Shown here: positions 43,345 through 51,934 of the stretch, one piece after another | How positions within the stretch are numbered: position 1 is the stretch's first letter | Layout of the letters: each line of letters starts with the position of its first letter | Assembly: GCA_022706085.1 (NCBI GenBank) | Contig: JAKJDF010000002.1 | Span: 258,372 to 322,371, forward strand | DNA from: Candidatus Latescibacterota bacterium | Lineage (GTDB): Bacteria > Latescibacterota > MWCZ01 | Direction: 5' to 3' | DNA length: 64,000 bases | Translations under genes and position numbers: made by a program | The notes under the pieces: generated by a model | What the model saw: the letters and a program-made list of their open reading frames with translations, nothing else | Database searches by the model: none | Told to the model about the DNA's origin: nothing

Positions 43345-44676
43345 ATGGCCGAGATGCTGTTCACATTCGCCTCGTACGCCACGCGGATTGAGGGAAGTCT
43401 TACGCCGTTGAAAGGGATGAAACGGCTTGCGGACACGCTTCATCCGTATGGCGTGAAGATCACCTGGCTCGTAAGCCACGATTCCGCCGAGGCGCTGAAA
43501 AGCGACTTGACCGAATGGCACGATCGGTTCGGCGACGACATTGCGGTGATGGTTCCCCATTTCAAGGGCGGGGCACCGGAACTTGTGGCGCAGGAGCGGG
43601 CGGCCCGACAGAGGATGCAGAAGATCCTCCCGTGGACACGCGCCGATATCGCGGGGAACCACGTGCGAAGCAGGGAATCGCTGGAATCACTCGAGGCAGC
43701 CGGGTTCATCGGGCTGTGGGGATTCTGCTGGGAGCAGATCGAGGTGGATGACATCACGGATCGTGGCTGCCCCTGGGGCTTCTACTATCTTGATCCGGCG
43801 TTCCGGACGGCTCCGAACACACGCCCGAAAGGGTTGATCGGCATGGAATGGACCGCGCGTGATCTGCTCAAGGCGTACCATTCAGGTAACCCGTGCATCT
43901 ACAGCACGGACGTAAACGATGTCGCGCGCTCCGGAATGTGCCTCTGGCGGGATATCGAATACCTCAAGGGCATGTTCGACAACTACTATCGGAACCTGAG
44001 GTACAACGATCTCGTCCTGTATCAGGTGCATCAGGAAGCCCACGAGATGATGCCGGAATTCCGCTGTTACTCGGAAGAGGATTGTCGGGAAGCAGAGGAG
44101 ATGCTCGATGAGCTCGCGGATTACGTCTTCGGACATGCACACATCAGGACCGCCACCCTTTCCGAAGCGGCCGACGTGTACCGGGAACGGAATGAGTTCA
44201 CTGAGCCGAGTTACATGCTCTGGGAAGACACGCCGACTCCTCCGTACAACCTTGATTACTCCCGAGGGACTCCGCGCGGCCCATGGCCAAAGACGTTCCT
44301 GTTCTACGATTCGGAATGCCAGATGATGTTCGTGGACGGCAAATTCGAACCGGTGTGCATCAGGAACTACGCCGATAGAGAGACGACTGCCAGACGGTAC
44401 TACCAGGAGGTGGATATCCCGCGGGTGCGGCTGCGTTCGCACACGCGATCGCCTTACGGAATGGATCTGCACCTCACCGTCGAAGCGTCGAAAGCCATGC
44501 CTTTCGGCATCACGATCTGGGAAGACTTCGGGCCTTATCTGCTCGCCGAATCCGTTTCAGAGCCGACGGGAACGGATCTTATCGCGTCGAGAATCCTTTC
44601 GCAGGAGCTGCTTTTTCTGCGGTACAACGTTCCCGAGGGCAGGACGGAACTCCGGGTGAGATTCAACAGGAAGTAG
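43345..44676 (+). CDS. NodB/polysaccharide-deacetylase-like barrel protein
   Basis: A 443-residue protein. Residues about 1-280 follow the pattern of deformed barrels in polysaccharide deacetylases and GH57-like enzymes: LFTFASYATRIEG, KITWLVSHDS, GNHVRSRESLESLEAAGFIG, and YQVHQEAHEM at a position typical of the late histidine motif. The first metal-binding DD motif of NodB is not clear, so catalytic metal binding is uncertain. The C-terminal 150 residues are a beta-rich domain. It ends at a strong bidirectional terminator. Function unproven. Confidence 0.55.
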   Translation: MAEMLFTFASYATRIEGSLTPLKGMKRLADTLHPYGVKITWLVSHDSAEALKSDLTEWHDRFGDDIAVMVPHFKGGAPELVAQERAARQRMQKILPWTRADIAGNHVRSRESLESLEAAGFIGLWGFCWEQIEVDDITDRGCPWGFYYLDPAFRTAPNTRPKGLIGMEWTARDLLKAYHSGNPCIYSTDVNDVARSGMCLWRDIEYLKGMFDNYYRNLRYNDLVLYQVHQEAHEMMPEFRCYSEEDCREAEEMLDELADYVFGHAHIRTATLSEAADVYRERNEFTEPSYMLWEDTPTPPYNLDYSRGTPRGPWPKTFLFYDSECQMMFVDGKFEPVCIRNYADRETTARRYYQEVDIPRVRLRSHTRSPYGMDLHLTVEASKAMPFGITIWEDFGPYLLAESVSEPTGTDLIASRILSQELLFLRYNVPEGRTELRVRFNRK

Positions 44677-44699
44677 ACGCATTCCCGTTCCAATGACGA

Positions 44700-44738
44700 A
44701 GGGGCGCGGTGCAACCGCGCCCCTTCCGTTTTTTCCCA
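44700..44738. terminator. Bidirectional rho-independent terminator
   Basis: GGGGCGCGGT and ACCGCGCCCC-like arms around GCA (GGGGCGCGG, TGCAA, CCGCGCCCC) are followed by TTCCGTTTTTTCCC. It lies between convergent stops at 44676 and 44768. Confidence 0.85.
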
Positions 44739-44767
44739 AACAACCGACCGACCAGGCCGTCAGTTTT

Positions 44768-45301
44768 TCACGCCAGTTTTGTCAGGGCATCCGCGTCCGC
44801 ATACACAGCCACGATTTCCCCGAAATACAAAGTGTGATAATCGCCACTGCGGTAGGCTGACCGGTCAATTTCAGCCGAAAGCGTTTGCTGAATCACACTG
44901 TTTTTCTCCACGACGCGGCACTCGTAATGGATTACGCACTCCTCGACAACCGGCGGGGCAACACGGCGACCCGGTGTTGCTGTCAGGTTTTGCGCGGCGA
45001 ATTTGTCTTCGTCACGTCCGGAGACTTTTCCGCAGTATGCAACCGCACCGGCGAGGCTTCGCGGCGGAATGTTCACCGTGAACTCGGGGGTGGCTTCAAG
45101 GCATTCGTGCGTGTACCGTGACGGGCGGACAAGCACGCAGAAAATGGGCTTCCCCCAGATCCACCCGACCGTTCCCCACCCGATAGTCATAACGTTCGGG
45201 CGCCCGTTTTTTCCGGTGGAGACGAGAAGGGCACCTCCACGTGAAAGCACTTCGAGGCTTTGCGACAGGTACGCCGTGAACTGAATATCCTGTTTTGCCA
45301 T
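44768..45301 (-). CDS. Flavin reductase-like domain protein
   Basis: A 177-residue FMN-binding split-barrel protein; ATG 45301 follows GGAGG at the usual distance. Landmarks are LLVSTGKNGRPNVMTIGWGTVGW, FCVLVRPSRYTHECL, EFTVNIPP and HYECRVVEKN. Such proteins reduce flavin with NAD(P)H or carry FMN for partner enzymes. It is 20 bases upstream of a run on the same strand only by position; the UDP-sugar dehydrogenase upstream (ending 45321) could share its transcript. The partner is unknown. Confidence 0.88.
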   Translation of the reverse strand: MAKQDIQFTAYLSQSLEVLSRGGALLVSTGKNGRPNVMTIGWGTVGWIWGKPIFCVLVRPSRYTHECLEATPEFTVNIPPRSLAGAVAYCGKVSGRDEDKFAAQNLTATPGRRVAPPVVEECVIHYECRVVEKNSVIQQTLSAEIDRSAYRSGDYHTLYFGEIVAVYADADALTKLA

Positions 45302-45320
45302 TTTGCCGTCCTCCGTGTAC

Positions 45321-46619
45321 CTACAGGTGATATACATGGGAGAGGTCGCGCCGCGTGATGGCGTTCCGTGTATCGACAATCAGCCTGCTTTTTTCGGCCA
45401 CGCGATCAAAATCAAACGCAGTGTGGTCGGTGAGAATGAGTACGCAATCGGCTTCACGGAGAGCCTCGTCGGTGAACTCGACGCGTTCGACCGATCTTCC
45501 TCCGATGGAAAGTGAGCGGACGTGGGGATCGCAGTAGGTGACAAGAGCGAATTTCCTCCAGAGCTCCTTGATAATGTGCACGGCCGGCGCTTCCCGAACG
45601 TCTTCCACGTCCTTTTTGTAGGAAACACCAAGAACAAGGATTTTCGAACCGTTCACGCATTTCTTCTGTCGGTTCAGCGCCACGATCACTTTTGTGGTAA
45701 CATAGTGGGGCATCATGTCATTGATTTCGCCGGCGAGTTCGATGAAACGTGGCGAAAAATTGACCTCTTTCGCTTTCCACGAAAGATAGAACGGGTCAAT
45801 CGGTATGCAGTGGCCTCCCAGACCGGGCCCCGGGTAAAACGGCATGAACCCGTAGGGTTTGGTGCTTGCGGCTTCGATGACTTCCCAGATGTCCACTCCA
45901 AGCCTGTCGGCCAGAAGCGCCATCTCGTTGATCATTGACACATTCACGAGGCGGAAGATGTTCTCCAGCAGCTTTTCCATCTCCGCGACGCGCGGCGAGC
46001 TGACCCGGTGCACCCGTGGATTAAAAGTGCTGTAAAGCGCCGCGGCAAGTTCGGTACACTGCGGGGTGACGCCGCCTACCACTTTCGGCGTGTTGGCGGT
46101 CGTGAAATCTTTGCGGCCGGGGTCAATCCGTTCCGGGGAGAAGGCGAGGTAGAAATCCTTTCCCACGGTGCGGCCGGTCGCTGTCAGACGAGGCAGAATG
46201 ATTTCTTCCGTCGTTCCCGGATAGGTAGTGCTCTCGAGAACAATAAGCTGACCGTCTCGCAGGTTCTGCGCGATTGTGTCAGCGGTGCCGGCGACGTACG
46301 AGATATCAGGTGTCTTGTTTTTGTCCAGCGGCGTGGGAACGCAAATGCATATCGCGTCGCACTGACCAAGATCAGAAAGGTTGTTGGTCGCCCGGAGGCG
46401 CCCGCTCTTCGTGAGCGGCACGAGGCGTTCGTCCGGCACGTCGCCGATGTAGGACACGCCGCTGTTGACGGAATCCACCTTGGCGGGCTGCATATCGAAT
46501 CCGATCACGCGGAGGCCCGCCCCGGCGAACTCAACGGCCAGCGGCAAACCGACGTACCCGAGCCCGACAATCCCAACCTGCGCCTGCCGCGATTCGATCA
46601 GTTTTTCCAGAGAATGCAT
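45321..46619 (-). CDS. UDP-N-acetylhexosamine 6-dehydrogenase (WbpA/WecC-like)
   Basis: A 432-residue nucleotide-sugar dehydrogenase. The NAD motif is VGIVGLGYVGLPLAVEF; CVPTPLDKNKTPD, FSPERIDPG and the catalytic cysteine motif GPGLGGHCIPIDPF are all present, with the C-terminal ILVLGVSYKKDVEDVRE domain. The FSPERIDPG and PTPLDKNKTPDISYV forms fit the WbpA group, which oxidises UDP-GlcNAc or UDP-ManNAc to uronic acids for surface polysaccharides. UDP-glucose dehydrogenase is less likely. A terminator separates it from the Roadblock/MglA operon upstream. Confidence 0.92.
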   Translation of the reverse strand: MHSLEKLIESRQAQVGIVGLGYVGLPLAVEFAGAGLRVIGFDMQPAKVDSVNSGVSYIGDVPDERLVPLTKSGRLRATNNLSDLGQCDAICICVPTPLDKNKTPDISYVAGTADTIAQNLRDGQLIVLESTTYPGTTEEIILPRLTATGRTVGKDFYLAFSPERIDPGRKDFTTANTPKVVGGVTPQCTELAAALYSTFNPRVHRVSSPRVAEMEKLLENIFRLVNVSMINEMALLADRLGVDIWEVIEAASTKPYGFMPFYPGPGLGGHCIPIDPFYLSWKAKEVNFSPRFIELAGEINDMMPHYVTTKVIVALNRQKKCVNGSKILVLGVSYKKDVEDVREAPAVHIIKELWRKFALVTYCDPHVRSLSIGGRSVERVEFTDEALREADCVLILTDHTAFDFDRVAEKSRLIVDTRNAITRRDLSHVYHL

Positions 46620-46643
46620 GCGTCTTGTTCGCCTTTCGACACG

Positions 46644-46678
46644 GAAAAGGGCTGGCGCCCCGTCCGGGAAGCCAGCCC
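46644..46678 (-). terminator. Terminator of the Roadblock/MglA operon
   Basis: On the minus strand GGGCTGGC and GCCAGCCC arms enclose a 14-base loop and are followed by TTTTCC. It lies 40 bases after the stop of the 367-residue protein gene. Confidence 0.75.
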
Positions 46679-46715
46679 ACTCGCAATGTGCTCCCGCAAA
46701 ACCACCAGGTCCCTC

Positions 46716-47819
46716 TCAGCGACGACCCAGCCGTTCCCTGAACCGCGCGCTCAGGTCTTCATCGCGGTCGTCATCCGGAACAAGATCGTTGATGGCACGG
46801 TCCACTTCTTCCCACGTAAGGGCGGCTTCGGTGGCCTTCATGATTGGCTCGATAAGATGCGTATGCCGCCCCACTGCGCGACTGATGTACGCTCTCTTTT
46901 CCTCTTCCGTCAGGACGAAACGAACGCCCCCGGTTTCGAGCTCCGCCCCCGCACCTTCCACAGCATCCTGGTCGATTCCCAGATCATCGAGAAACGCCTG
47001 CGCTTCTTCGTGCGATTCGTCCTCGGTGACAGTGGTTTGCTCCGGCATGAACAGCGAGTCTACGTCGAGCATGTCGACAAGAGCGCGTCCCTCGCACAGT
47101 TCCGCGACTTTGGCCGTTCCTTCCGGCGTGCCCCGCAGAACCATCACTGCAAGCGCCAGGTCCACCGGCGCTTCACCCAGTTCGTCTTCGGCCCGGATGC
47201 CAAGAACGAGCAGCGCATTGCTGAGAACCGACACCGCGGCGCGGTCCTTCGAACCCTGGAACTCCTTGGCGTCCACATCGCGGAACACCCTTTGAACGGT
47301 ATCCGCTGAGAGAAGCCTTTTTTCGTCATCCTGTGCCATCAGCGAGAGCGCACGGACGTAGCGCTCTTCGAAACCGAGGTGGCTGGCAAGCACGACGGCG
47401 CTTTTTGCGGCAACTTTTTCCTGCCGAACGAAATAATTGGCCTTCAGGCTGTCAATCGGCGCGACCAGAGAGTCCATCTGAAGAGTCAGCGCCCGGTTGA
47501 TCAGCTGGTACAATTCCTTGCGCGAAAGCACCATGCATTTCCGCAGGGCTGCGTCCCAGGTTGCCACGGCGGTTTGGAGAGCCGGGTCGGCGTAGTCGAA
47601 ACGCTGGTCGTTTTTTCGACGTTCGAGTTCTTTCCGCCAGAAGCTGTCTTCCACAGAGCGAAGAACCCGCAGCGCCATTGTGGGCAGGGTTTTGCCAAGC
47701 AAATCGGGGAACTTGATGGTTTCCCCTTCAGGCGCTATCTGCGCGACGTAACGCTCCGTCGCCCTTCCAACTGCCAGTTTGATGGCTTCGCGCGCCTGTT
47801 CTGGAGATGGGATTTCCAT
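46716..47819 (-). CDS. Conserved-looking helical protein at the end of the MglA operon
   Basis: I do not recognise this 367-residue protein. ATG 47819 follows GAGAGGT. It is soluble, mostly helical and highly charged. Residues about 120-190 (ELYQLINRALTLQMDSLVAP, VVLASHLGFEERYVRALSLM) look like helical hairpins, and the C-terminal third is very acidic (EDESHEEAQAFLDDLGIDQD). It is 49 bases downstream of the MglB-like gene and before the operon terminator, so it likely functions with the GTPase pair. A scaffold or effector role is a guess from position. Confidence 0.75.
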   Translation of the reverse strand: MEIPSPEQAREAIKLAVGRATERYVAQIAPEGETIKFPDLLGKTLPTMALRVLRSVEDSFWRKELERRKNDQRFDYADPALQTAVATWDAALRKCMVLSRKELYQLINRALTLQMDSLVAPIDSLKANYFVRQEKVAAKSAVVLASHLGFEERYVRALSLMAQDDEKRLLSADTVQRVFRDVDAKEFQGSKDRAAVSVLSNALLVLGIRAEDELGEAPVDLALAVMVLRGTPEGTAKVAELCEGRALVDMLDVDSLFMPEQTTVTEDESHEEAQAFLDDLGIDQDAVEGAGAELETGGVRFVLTEEEKRAYISRAVGRHTHLIEPIMKATEAALTWEEVDRAINDLVPDDDRDEDLSARFRERLGRR

Positions 47820-47868
47820 GATCGACCTCTCTATGGCGCCGTTGCGCCACACACGCGGAGTTGCCCGC

Positions 47869-48357
47869 TCAGATACCCCCCAGCACTTTGTCGAGTTCAG
47901 CCAATGCGGAATCGGCGAACCCGCCTCCGACGCTCAAACCTTTCTGATCACCCCCTTCGCCGGGAACGAGATTCGCCGAGATCTCTTTCACCGTTTTCTC
48001 CGCGAAAATCTTCACCATTCCGACGGTGGTGCCGCGCGCAAAAATCGAGACGAGTATGGCTTTGTCTTCCACAGCACTTACGTACAGGTCCTTCTCCTTG
48101 CCCTGTATGTAGAACGCATTGAACTCTTTTTCACCCATCTGGCCGGCAATCTGTTGAGTCGAGGCGAAGTTGGCCGACACGAGCGCGCCGAACGATACCG
48201 GATCTATCGTATCCATGGCACCAGACTGGCATACGAGGTGTCCATCCGGGTCCACAAGCAGAACCGTCCTGATTCCGGCGTCTTTCACGTAACCCGCCAG
48301 AACACTCTCGATGGTCTGCATTTGCTCCGCGGAGAGAGAGCCTCCCTGTTTGTTCAT
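47869..48357 (-). CDS. mglB: Roadblock/LC7-domain protein (MglB-like)
   Basis: A 162-residue protein with a Roadblock fold at residues about 12-125: IESVLAGYVKDAGIRTVLLV, DPDGHLVCQSGAMD, FGALVSANFASTQQIAGQM and YVSAVEDKAILVSIFA. In Myxococcus and Thermus, MglB is a Roadblock homodimer that acts as GAP and exchange factor for MglA; here it directly follows mglA, which supports that pairing. A glycine-rich C-terminal tail (about 135-162) extends beyond the domain. The symbol is by context and homology, moderately sure. Confidence 0.85.
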   Translation of the reverse strand: MNKQGGSLSAEQMQTIESVLAGYVKDAGIRTVLLVDPDGHLVCQSGAMDTIDPVSFGALVSANFASTQQIAGQMGEKEFNAFYIQGKEKDLYVSAVEDKAILVSIFARGTTVGMVKIFAEKTVKEISANLVPGEGGDQKGLSVGGGFADSALAELDKVLGGI

Positions 48358-48408
48358 CGTCTATGCTCCATCTGCGGCGATGGGTGGATGAGCAGTGACC
48401 GCGCCGGG

Positions 48409-49002
48409 TTATCGTGTGCCCTCTTTTTCGAGCTTTTCCAGAACCATACGCGTAACCGCTCTCAATGCCTCGAACACTCCGCGCCCTGTCAGGGCTTCCA
48501 TTTCAAAATTTGGGACACCCCTCGGATTCATTTTGGCGTTCAGTTCCTCCACCGACATCACGTCAGGCAGATCTCGTTTGTTCCAGCCGATCACAAACGG
48601 CATGGCATCGAGGTCCATACCGTGTTCCTTGAGATTCTCCCGGAGGTTTTCCAGGCTTTCTACGTTGTCGTCGTACCGATCCTTCTGGCTGTCCGCTACG
48701 AACACGACACCGTCGGCACCACGCAGTACAAGCTTACGCGTGGCGTTGTAATACACCTGCCCGGGGACTGTATAAAGCTGGAACTTTACCTTGAAACCCT
48801 TGATCGTTCCCAGATCGAGCGGTAACAAGTCAAAGAACAATGTCCGGTCGGTTTTTGTCGCGAGGCTCGTCAGCTTCCCTCTGTTCGTCGGAGGGACCTT
48901 CTTGTGTATTGTCTCCAGATTCGTGGTTTTGCCACTCATACCGGGACCGTAATAGACGATTTTGCAGTTGATTTCCCGGTAGCCGTAATTGATCGTTGCC
49001 AT
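48409..49002 (-). CDS. mglA: MglA-type small Ras-like GTPase
   Basis: A 197-residue GTPase. The P-loop is VYYGPGMSGKTTNLE, the switch-II region has QLYTVPGQVYYNATRKLVL (TVPGQ in place of DxxGQ, typical of MglA), then GADGVVFVADSQKDR, and the base-specificity motif is GWNKRDLP. MglA sets the leading pole in Myxococcus gliding and polarity in other bacteria, hydrolysing GTP with help from MglB. Its companions here are three Roadblock-type proteins and a SPOR-domain membrane protein. Cytoplasmic. Confidence 0.95.
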   Translation of the reverse strand: MATINYGYREINCKIVYYGPGMSGKTTNLETIHKKVPPTNRGKLTSLATKTDRTLFFDLLPLDLGTIKGFKVKFQLYTVPGQVYYNATRKLVLRGADGVVFVADSQKDRYDDNVESLENLRENLKEHGMDLDAMPFVIGWNKRDLPDVMSVEELNAKMNPRGVPNFEMEALTGRGVFEALRAVTRMVLEKLEKEGTR

Positions 49003-49033
49003 GAATCACCCTCCCACGAGACCTGAATGTGTG

Positions 49034-49426
49034 TCAAGCCGATTCGCCGGTCGCTTTGTCGAACTGCTGCTGGACTGCACGCACGGTTGCGAAGAGATCG
49101 CCCCAGTCCGCAACCGGGCTGACACGGGTGATCAGCCATCCGACATGAAGCCACGTGATGACGAGGGAATCCCGCGTGCCATGAACAACCATGTCCGTGG
49201 GGTGGTACAGCGTGATGTTCTTCAGTTGCGCCCCTGCGTCAGTGACGAACTGGGCGACAAATGCGCTCCATTGCTCGTCGGTGGTCTCCTCATCGCGCAT
49301 GGAACCTGACGCCGCCTTGCCCTTCAGTGCGCCGATCAGCAGGCCTTCCCGGTCAGACACCACAACGCGCACGACGTCCGGGCGTTCCGCAAGAGGAGCG
49401 ACGATTCCCAGTACCTGTTCACTCAT
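49034..49426 (-). CDS. Small Roadblock-like protein
   Basis: ATG 49426 overlaps the previous gene's end by eight bases and gives 130 residues, the size of a single Roadblock/LC7 domain. The fold signature is VVRVVVSDREGLLIGALKG, SAFVAQFVTDAGAQLKNI, TDMVVHGTRDSLVITWL and GWLITRVSPVADWGDLFATVRAVQQQF. It sits just upstream of mglA. It may form homo- or heterodimers with the neighbouring Roadblock protein. A longer upstream frame is rejected as a shadow. Confidence 0.75.
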   Translation of the reverse strand: MSEQVLGIVAPLAERPDVVRVVVSDREGLLIGALKGKAASGSMRDEETTDEQWSAFVAQFVTDAGAQLKNITLYHPTDMVVHGTRDSLVITWLHVGWLITRVSPVADWGDLFATVRAVQQQFDKATGESA

Positions 49427-50120
49427 TGCCCGGTCCCTCCAGCGCGGCGACGACCAAGCGGGTGCGGGCCGCCAGTTCGTCCATATTGGACTCGGTTTCC
49501 ACCAGACCTGCGACGAGACGCAAGTCGTCCGCATAGGCGGCGCCGAGCGCCCATCCTCCGTCTTCTCCGAACACACGAATACCCGTCAGGTCGCCGAGAT
49601 CAATGAACTGGTTCATCTTGACGGCCAGCTCCCAGACGGCCTCAGACTTCGTGCCCAGCGAATCCGCTGACATGCGGGAACCACGTGCCGTCATCGACAC
49701 AGGCTGGCCGCCTGCCATCACGCATCCGGCAACAAGCCCGGGTGTCGCGAACAAGTAGCGGGTGGCATCCGATGCCGCCTCATCCGCCCATTTGAGTGTT
49801 TCCACGAGCGATTGGTCGGCGTTGCCCGTTGCCAGTTCCGCCAGCGCTCGTTTCCTGGCTTCCACTTTGTTACCCGAACGGACGGCTGCAAGCAGGGCCG
49901 TCATACCGGCAAGCCGACCGTTTACGGCTTGAAGCGATGCTTCCGTGTCGGGCGCCTCGTCTCTGCGGAGCACTTTCGCCAGCGAAAGGCCCGCGCTGAC
50001 CCAGGCGTTCTCTGGTTCTTCCGCAGACCAGGACTTCAGAACGGCATCAAAATCGGCCCAGTTCTCCGCTTCGATTGCCGCCTGAAGATCATTCAGTCGG
50101 TCAAATAACGCTGCCGGCAT
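49419..50120 (-). CDS. Helical protein with C-terminal Roadblock-like domain
   Basis: A 233-residue protein; its ATG shares a base with the stop of the SPOR gene (TGATG). Residues about 1-110 are helical and TPR-like (LFDRLNDLQAAIEAENWADF, LLAAVRSGNKVEARKRALAE). Residues about 120-230 look like a divergent Roadblock domain: VMAGGQPVSMTARGSRMSAD, AVWELAVKMNQFIDLGDLTG, GGWALGAAYADDLRLVAGLV. It would be a second or third Roadblock partner in the operon. The domain call rests on pattern only. Confidence 0.65.
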   Translation of the reverse strand: MPAALFDRLNDLQAAIEAENWADFDAVLKSWSAEEPENAWVSAGLSLAKVLRRDEAPDTEASLQAVNGRLAGMTALLAAVRSGNKVEARKRALAELATGNADQSLVETLKWADEAASDATRYLFATPGLVAGCVMAGGQPVSMTARGSRMSADSLGTKSEAVWELAVKMNQFIDLGDLTGIRVFGEDGGWALGAAYADDLRLVAGLVETESNMDELAARTRLVVAALEGPGNE

Positions 50121-51934
50121 CAGTTGGCTCCTTCGGGAATCTGGGTAACCTGTGACCAGTCTATCTCGGGAAACGCGGATTCCAAAGCGCTTTTTGCCGT
50201 CTGGCCGTCTGCCTTGGTGGCGAAGCGCCCGACACCGACACGATACCACTGTGAACCGTCGTTTTTCGTGAACGGCCACACGAGCGCCTCGTACCCTCTC
50301 CGCTGCCATTTCGATTTCGCGGCGTTCGCCTCACCGAGACTCGGGAGGGATTCCACGTGGACCGTGAAGCGTCCCCCAGGGCTCGTGGGCAGTTGTGGTG
50401 CGCCACCGGCGGGTCGCGCCGCGGGAGGTGCTGGTGTCGGCGTTGGGGCAGCCACCGACGGCGGAGGCGCCGGAGTCGTTGCTTCTGAAGCTGGCGCAGG
50501 CGTCGGTGGGGGAGCGGGTTGGGCGACACTGTCCGCGGCGGGTGCCGGTTGTGGGGTCGGCGCCGGAGTGACGGCCGCAGTCGTTCCAGTCGTACCGGTC
50601 GAGGGGCCAGAGACCAATTCCTTCAACTTTGGACCAAAGAAGAAGGAGGCAAACGCCACAGCGATGAATGCAACGATTATCCACCCGATAAGCTTCTTTC
50701 TGCGGTGCTCTTTCGCCATCTCCGCGATGACGTCGTCGCCACCAATGTCGGCGATGGGGCCTGTCCATGGCGCGGGCTTTTCTTCCGCCCCCTCCTCACC
50801 GGCCACTGTGGCTTCGGGTTCACCGACGGGGACAGGTTCCTCCGTTTTTTCCTCAACAGGAGGCTCGAGTATGGCGGAGGAAACCACTTCGTCCAGCGAA
50901 GCAGGCTCAGGTTCCTTCTGTTCCTCGCCCTCACCCTCTCGTTCTTCGACTATGAAATCCGCCAGGAGATCTGCCGTGACGTCGGCTTCCTGGAGGCCGG
51001 CAAACGGTTTCTCCTCGGCGGGGGGTGTTTCCGCAGGTGGTGGAGCGGCTTCCGGCTCCGGCGGAGCCTTTTCCGCGGCAGGAGGAGGCGCCGCTCCGCT
51101 CGGAAGCACTGTCCCGAGGAGGTTGAGGTAATGTGTCGCCACCATCCGCGCGAGGCCCGGAACCAAATCAGGCGGGATCTCTCCTCCCTCGACCGCAGGG
51201 CCTTTTGCGGGCTCAGCCGGGGCCTTTTCCGCAACAGCCGGAGAAGGCGCGGGAGGCGCTGGTTCAGAAACCGGAGCAGGCGGCGGAGGCGCGGCGGGTG
51301 CGGCAGTTGGCGCCTCCGCAACGGGTTCTACCGCGGTGCTTGCCTCTTCTTCACCCTTGCCCCAGAGCGCCGACAGCGCGTCATCAACCGAGTCGAATTC
51401 CTGTTTCGCAGGCGGCTTGATGGGCGGGGCAACTACTTTGGGACCCGCTTTCGCCGCGGATGGTTCCGGTAAAGGCGGCGCTGGCTCCGCCTTTGGCGGA
51501 GGTGGAGCTTCTTTTTTCTCCGCAGGTTTCTCTTTTTCCACTTTGGCCTGGGGTTCGGTCGGACCGAGGATGGAGGAAATCGCCTCCTCCACTTCCTCCG
51601 GCCTTATCTGCAGGCCTATCAAAGGTGTGGTCGACTTTGCGGTCGGCTCTTCAACCTCTTCCTTCTGCTCCCTGGGCGGGGACGGCTGCTGTTTGTCCCG
51701 CGGCGCAGGCGCTGGTGGAGGTGCCGGTGTGGCAGCGGGTGCACGGATCGTTTCCGCCCGGGTTTCAAGGTTCAGCAGTTCCGGCGAGATGGCGGCGATC
51801 AGCTCGTTGAGAATCGCCGTTTCATCAATCGCATCCACCTGCTTCTGAAGGAATTCCGGAAGCCTCACGCCGTCCGCTTGGCCCGGCCCGACGCGCGGAG
51901 CCGGAGGGTTCGATTTCTTCTGTGGTGCATCCAT
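50120..51934 (-). CDS. Single-span membrane protein with SPOR domain, first gene of the MglA operon
   Basis: A 604-residue protein starting at ATG 51934. Residues 1-410 are cytoplasmic, mostly Pro/Ala/Glu-rich low complexity, with short conserved-looking helical islands (about 22-60 LPEFLQKQVDAIDETAILNE; 100-120; 210-220; 275-300 LVPGLARMVATHYLNLLG; 340-360). A single transmembrane helix (about 414-436, KKLIGWIIVAFIAVAFASFF) is followed by a Pro/Ala/Thr linker of about 80 residues. The last 84 residues are a SPOR domain (GRFTVHVESLPSLGEANAAK, QWYRVGVGRFATKADGQ), which binds denuded peptidoglycan at division sites in other bacteria. It could tether the MglA/Roadblock proteins to the cell wall. 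Confidence 0.85.
   Translation of the reverse strand: MDAPQKKSNPPAPRVGPGQADGVRLPEFLQKQVDAIDETAILNELIAAISPELLNLETRAETIRAPAATPAPPPAPAPRDKQQPSPPREQKEEVEEPTAKSTTPLIGLQIRPEEVEEAISSILGPTEPQAKVEKEKPAEKKEAPPPPKAEPAPPLPEPSAAKAGPKVVAPPIKPPAKQEFDSVDDALSALWGKGEEEASTAVEPVAEAPTAAPAAPPPPAPVSEPAPPAPSPAVAEKAPAEPAKGPAVEGGEIPPDLVPGLARMVATHYLNLLGTVLPSGAAPPPAAEKAPPEPEAAPPPAETPPAEEKPFAGLQEADVTADLLADFIVEEREGEGEEQKEPEPASLDEVVSSAILEPPVEEKTEEPVPVGEPEATVAGEEGAEEKPAPWTGPIADIGGDDVIAEMAKEHRRKKLIGWIIVAFIAVAFASFFFGPKLKELVSGPSTGTTGTTAAVTPAPTPQPAPAADSVAQPAPPPTPAPASEATTPAPPPSVAAPTPTPAPPAARPAGGAPQLPTSPGGRFTVHVESLPSLGEANAAKSKWQRRGYEALVWPFTKNDGSQWYRVGVGRFATKADGQTAKSALESAFPEIDWSQVTQIPEGAN

Noticed and set aside
46008-47309. 433-residue plus-strand open frame opposite the UDP-sugar dehydrogenase
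   Set aside because: It is antisense to a textbook nucleotide-sugar dehydrogenase and to the operon's last gene, and crosses a terminator.
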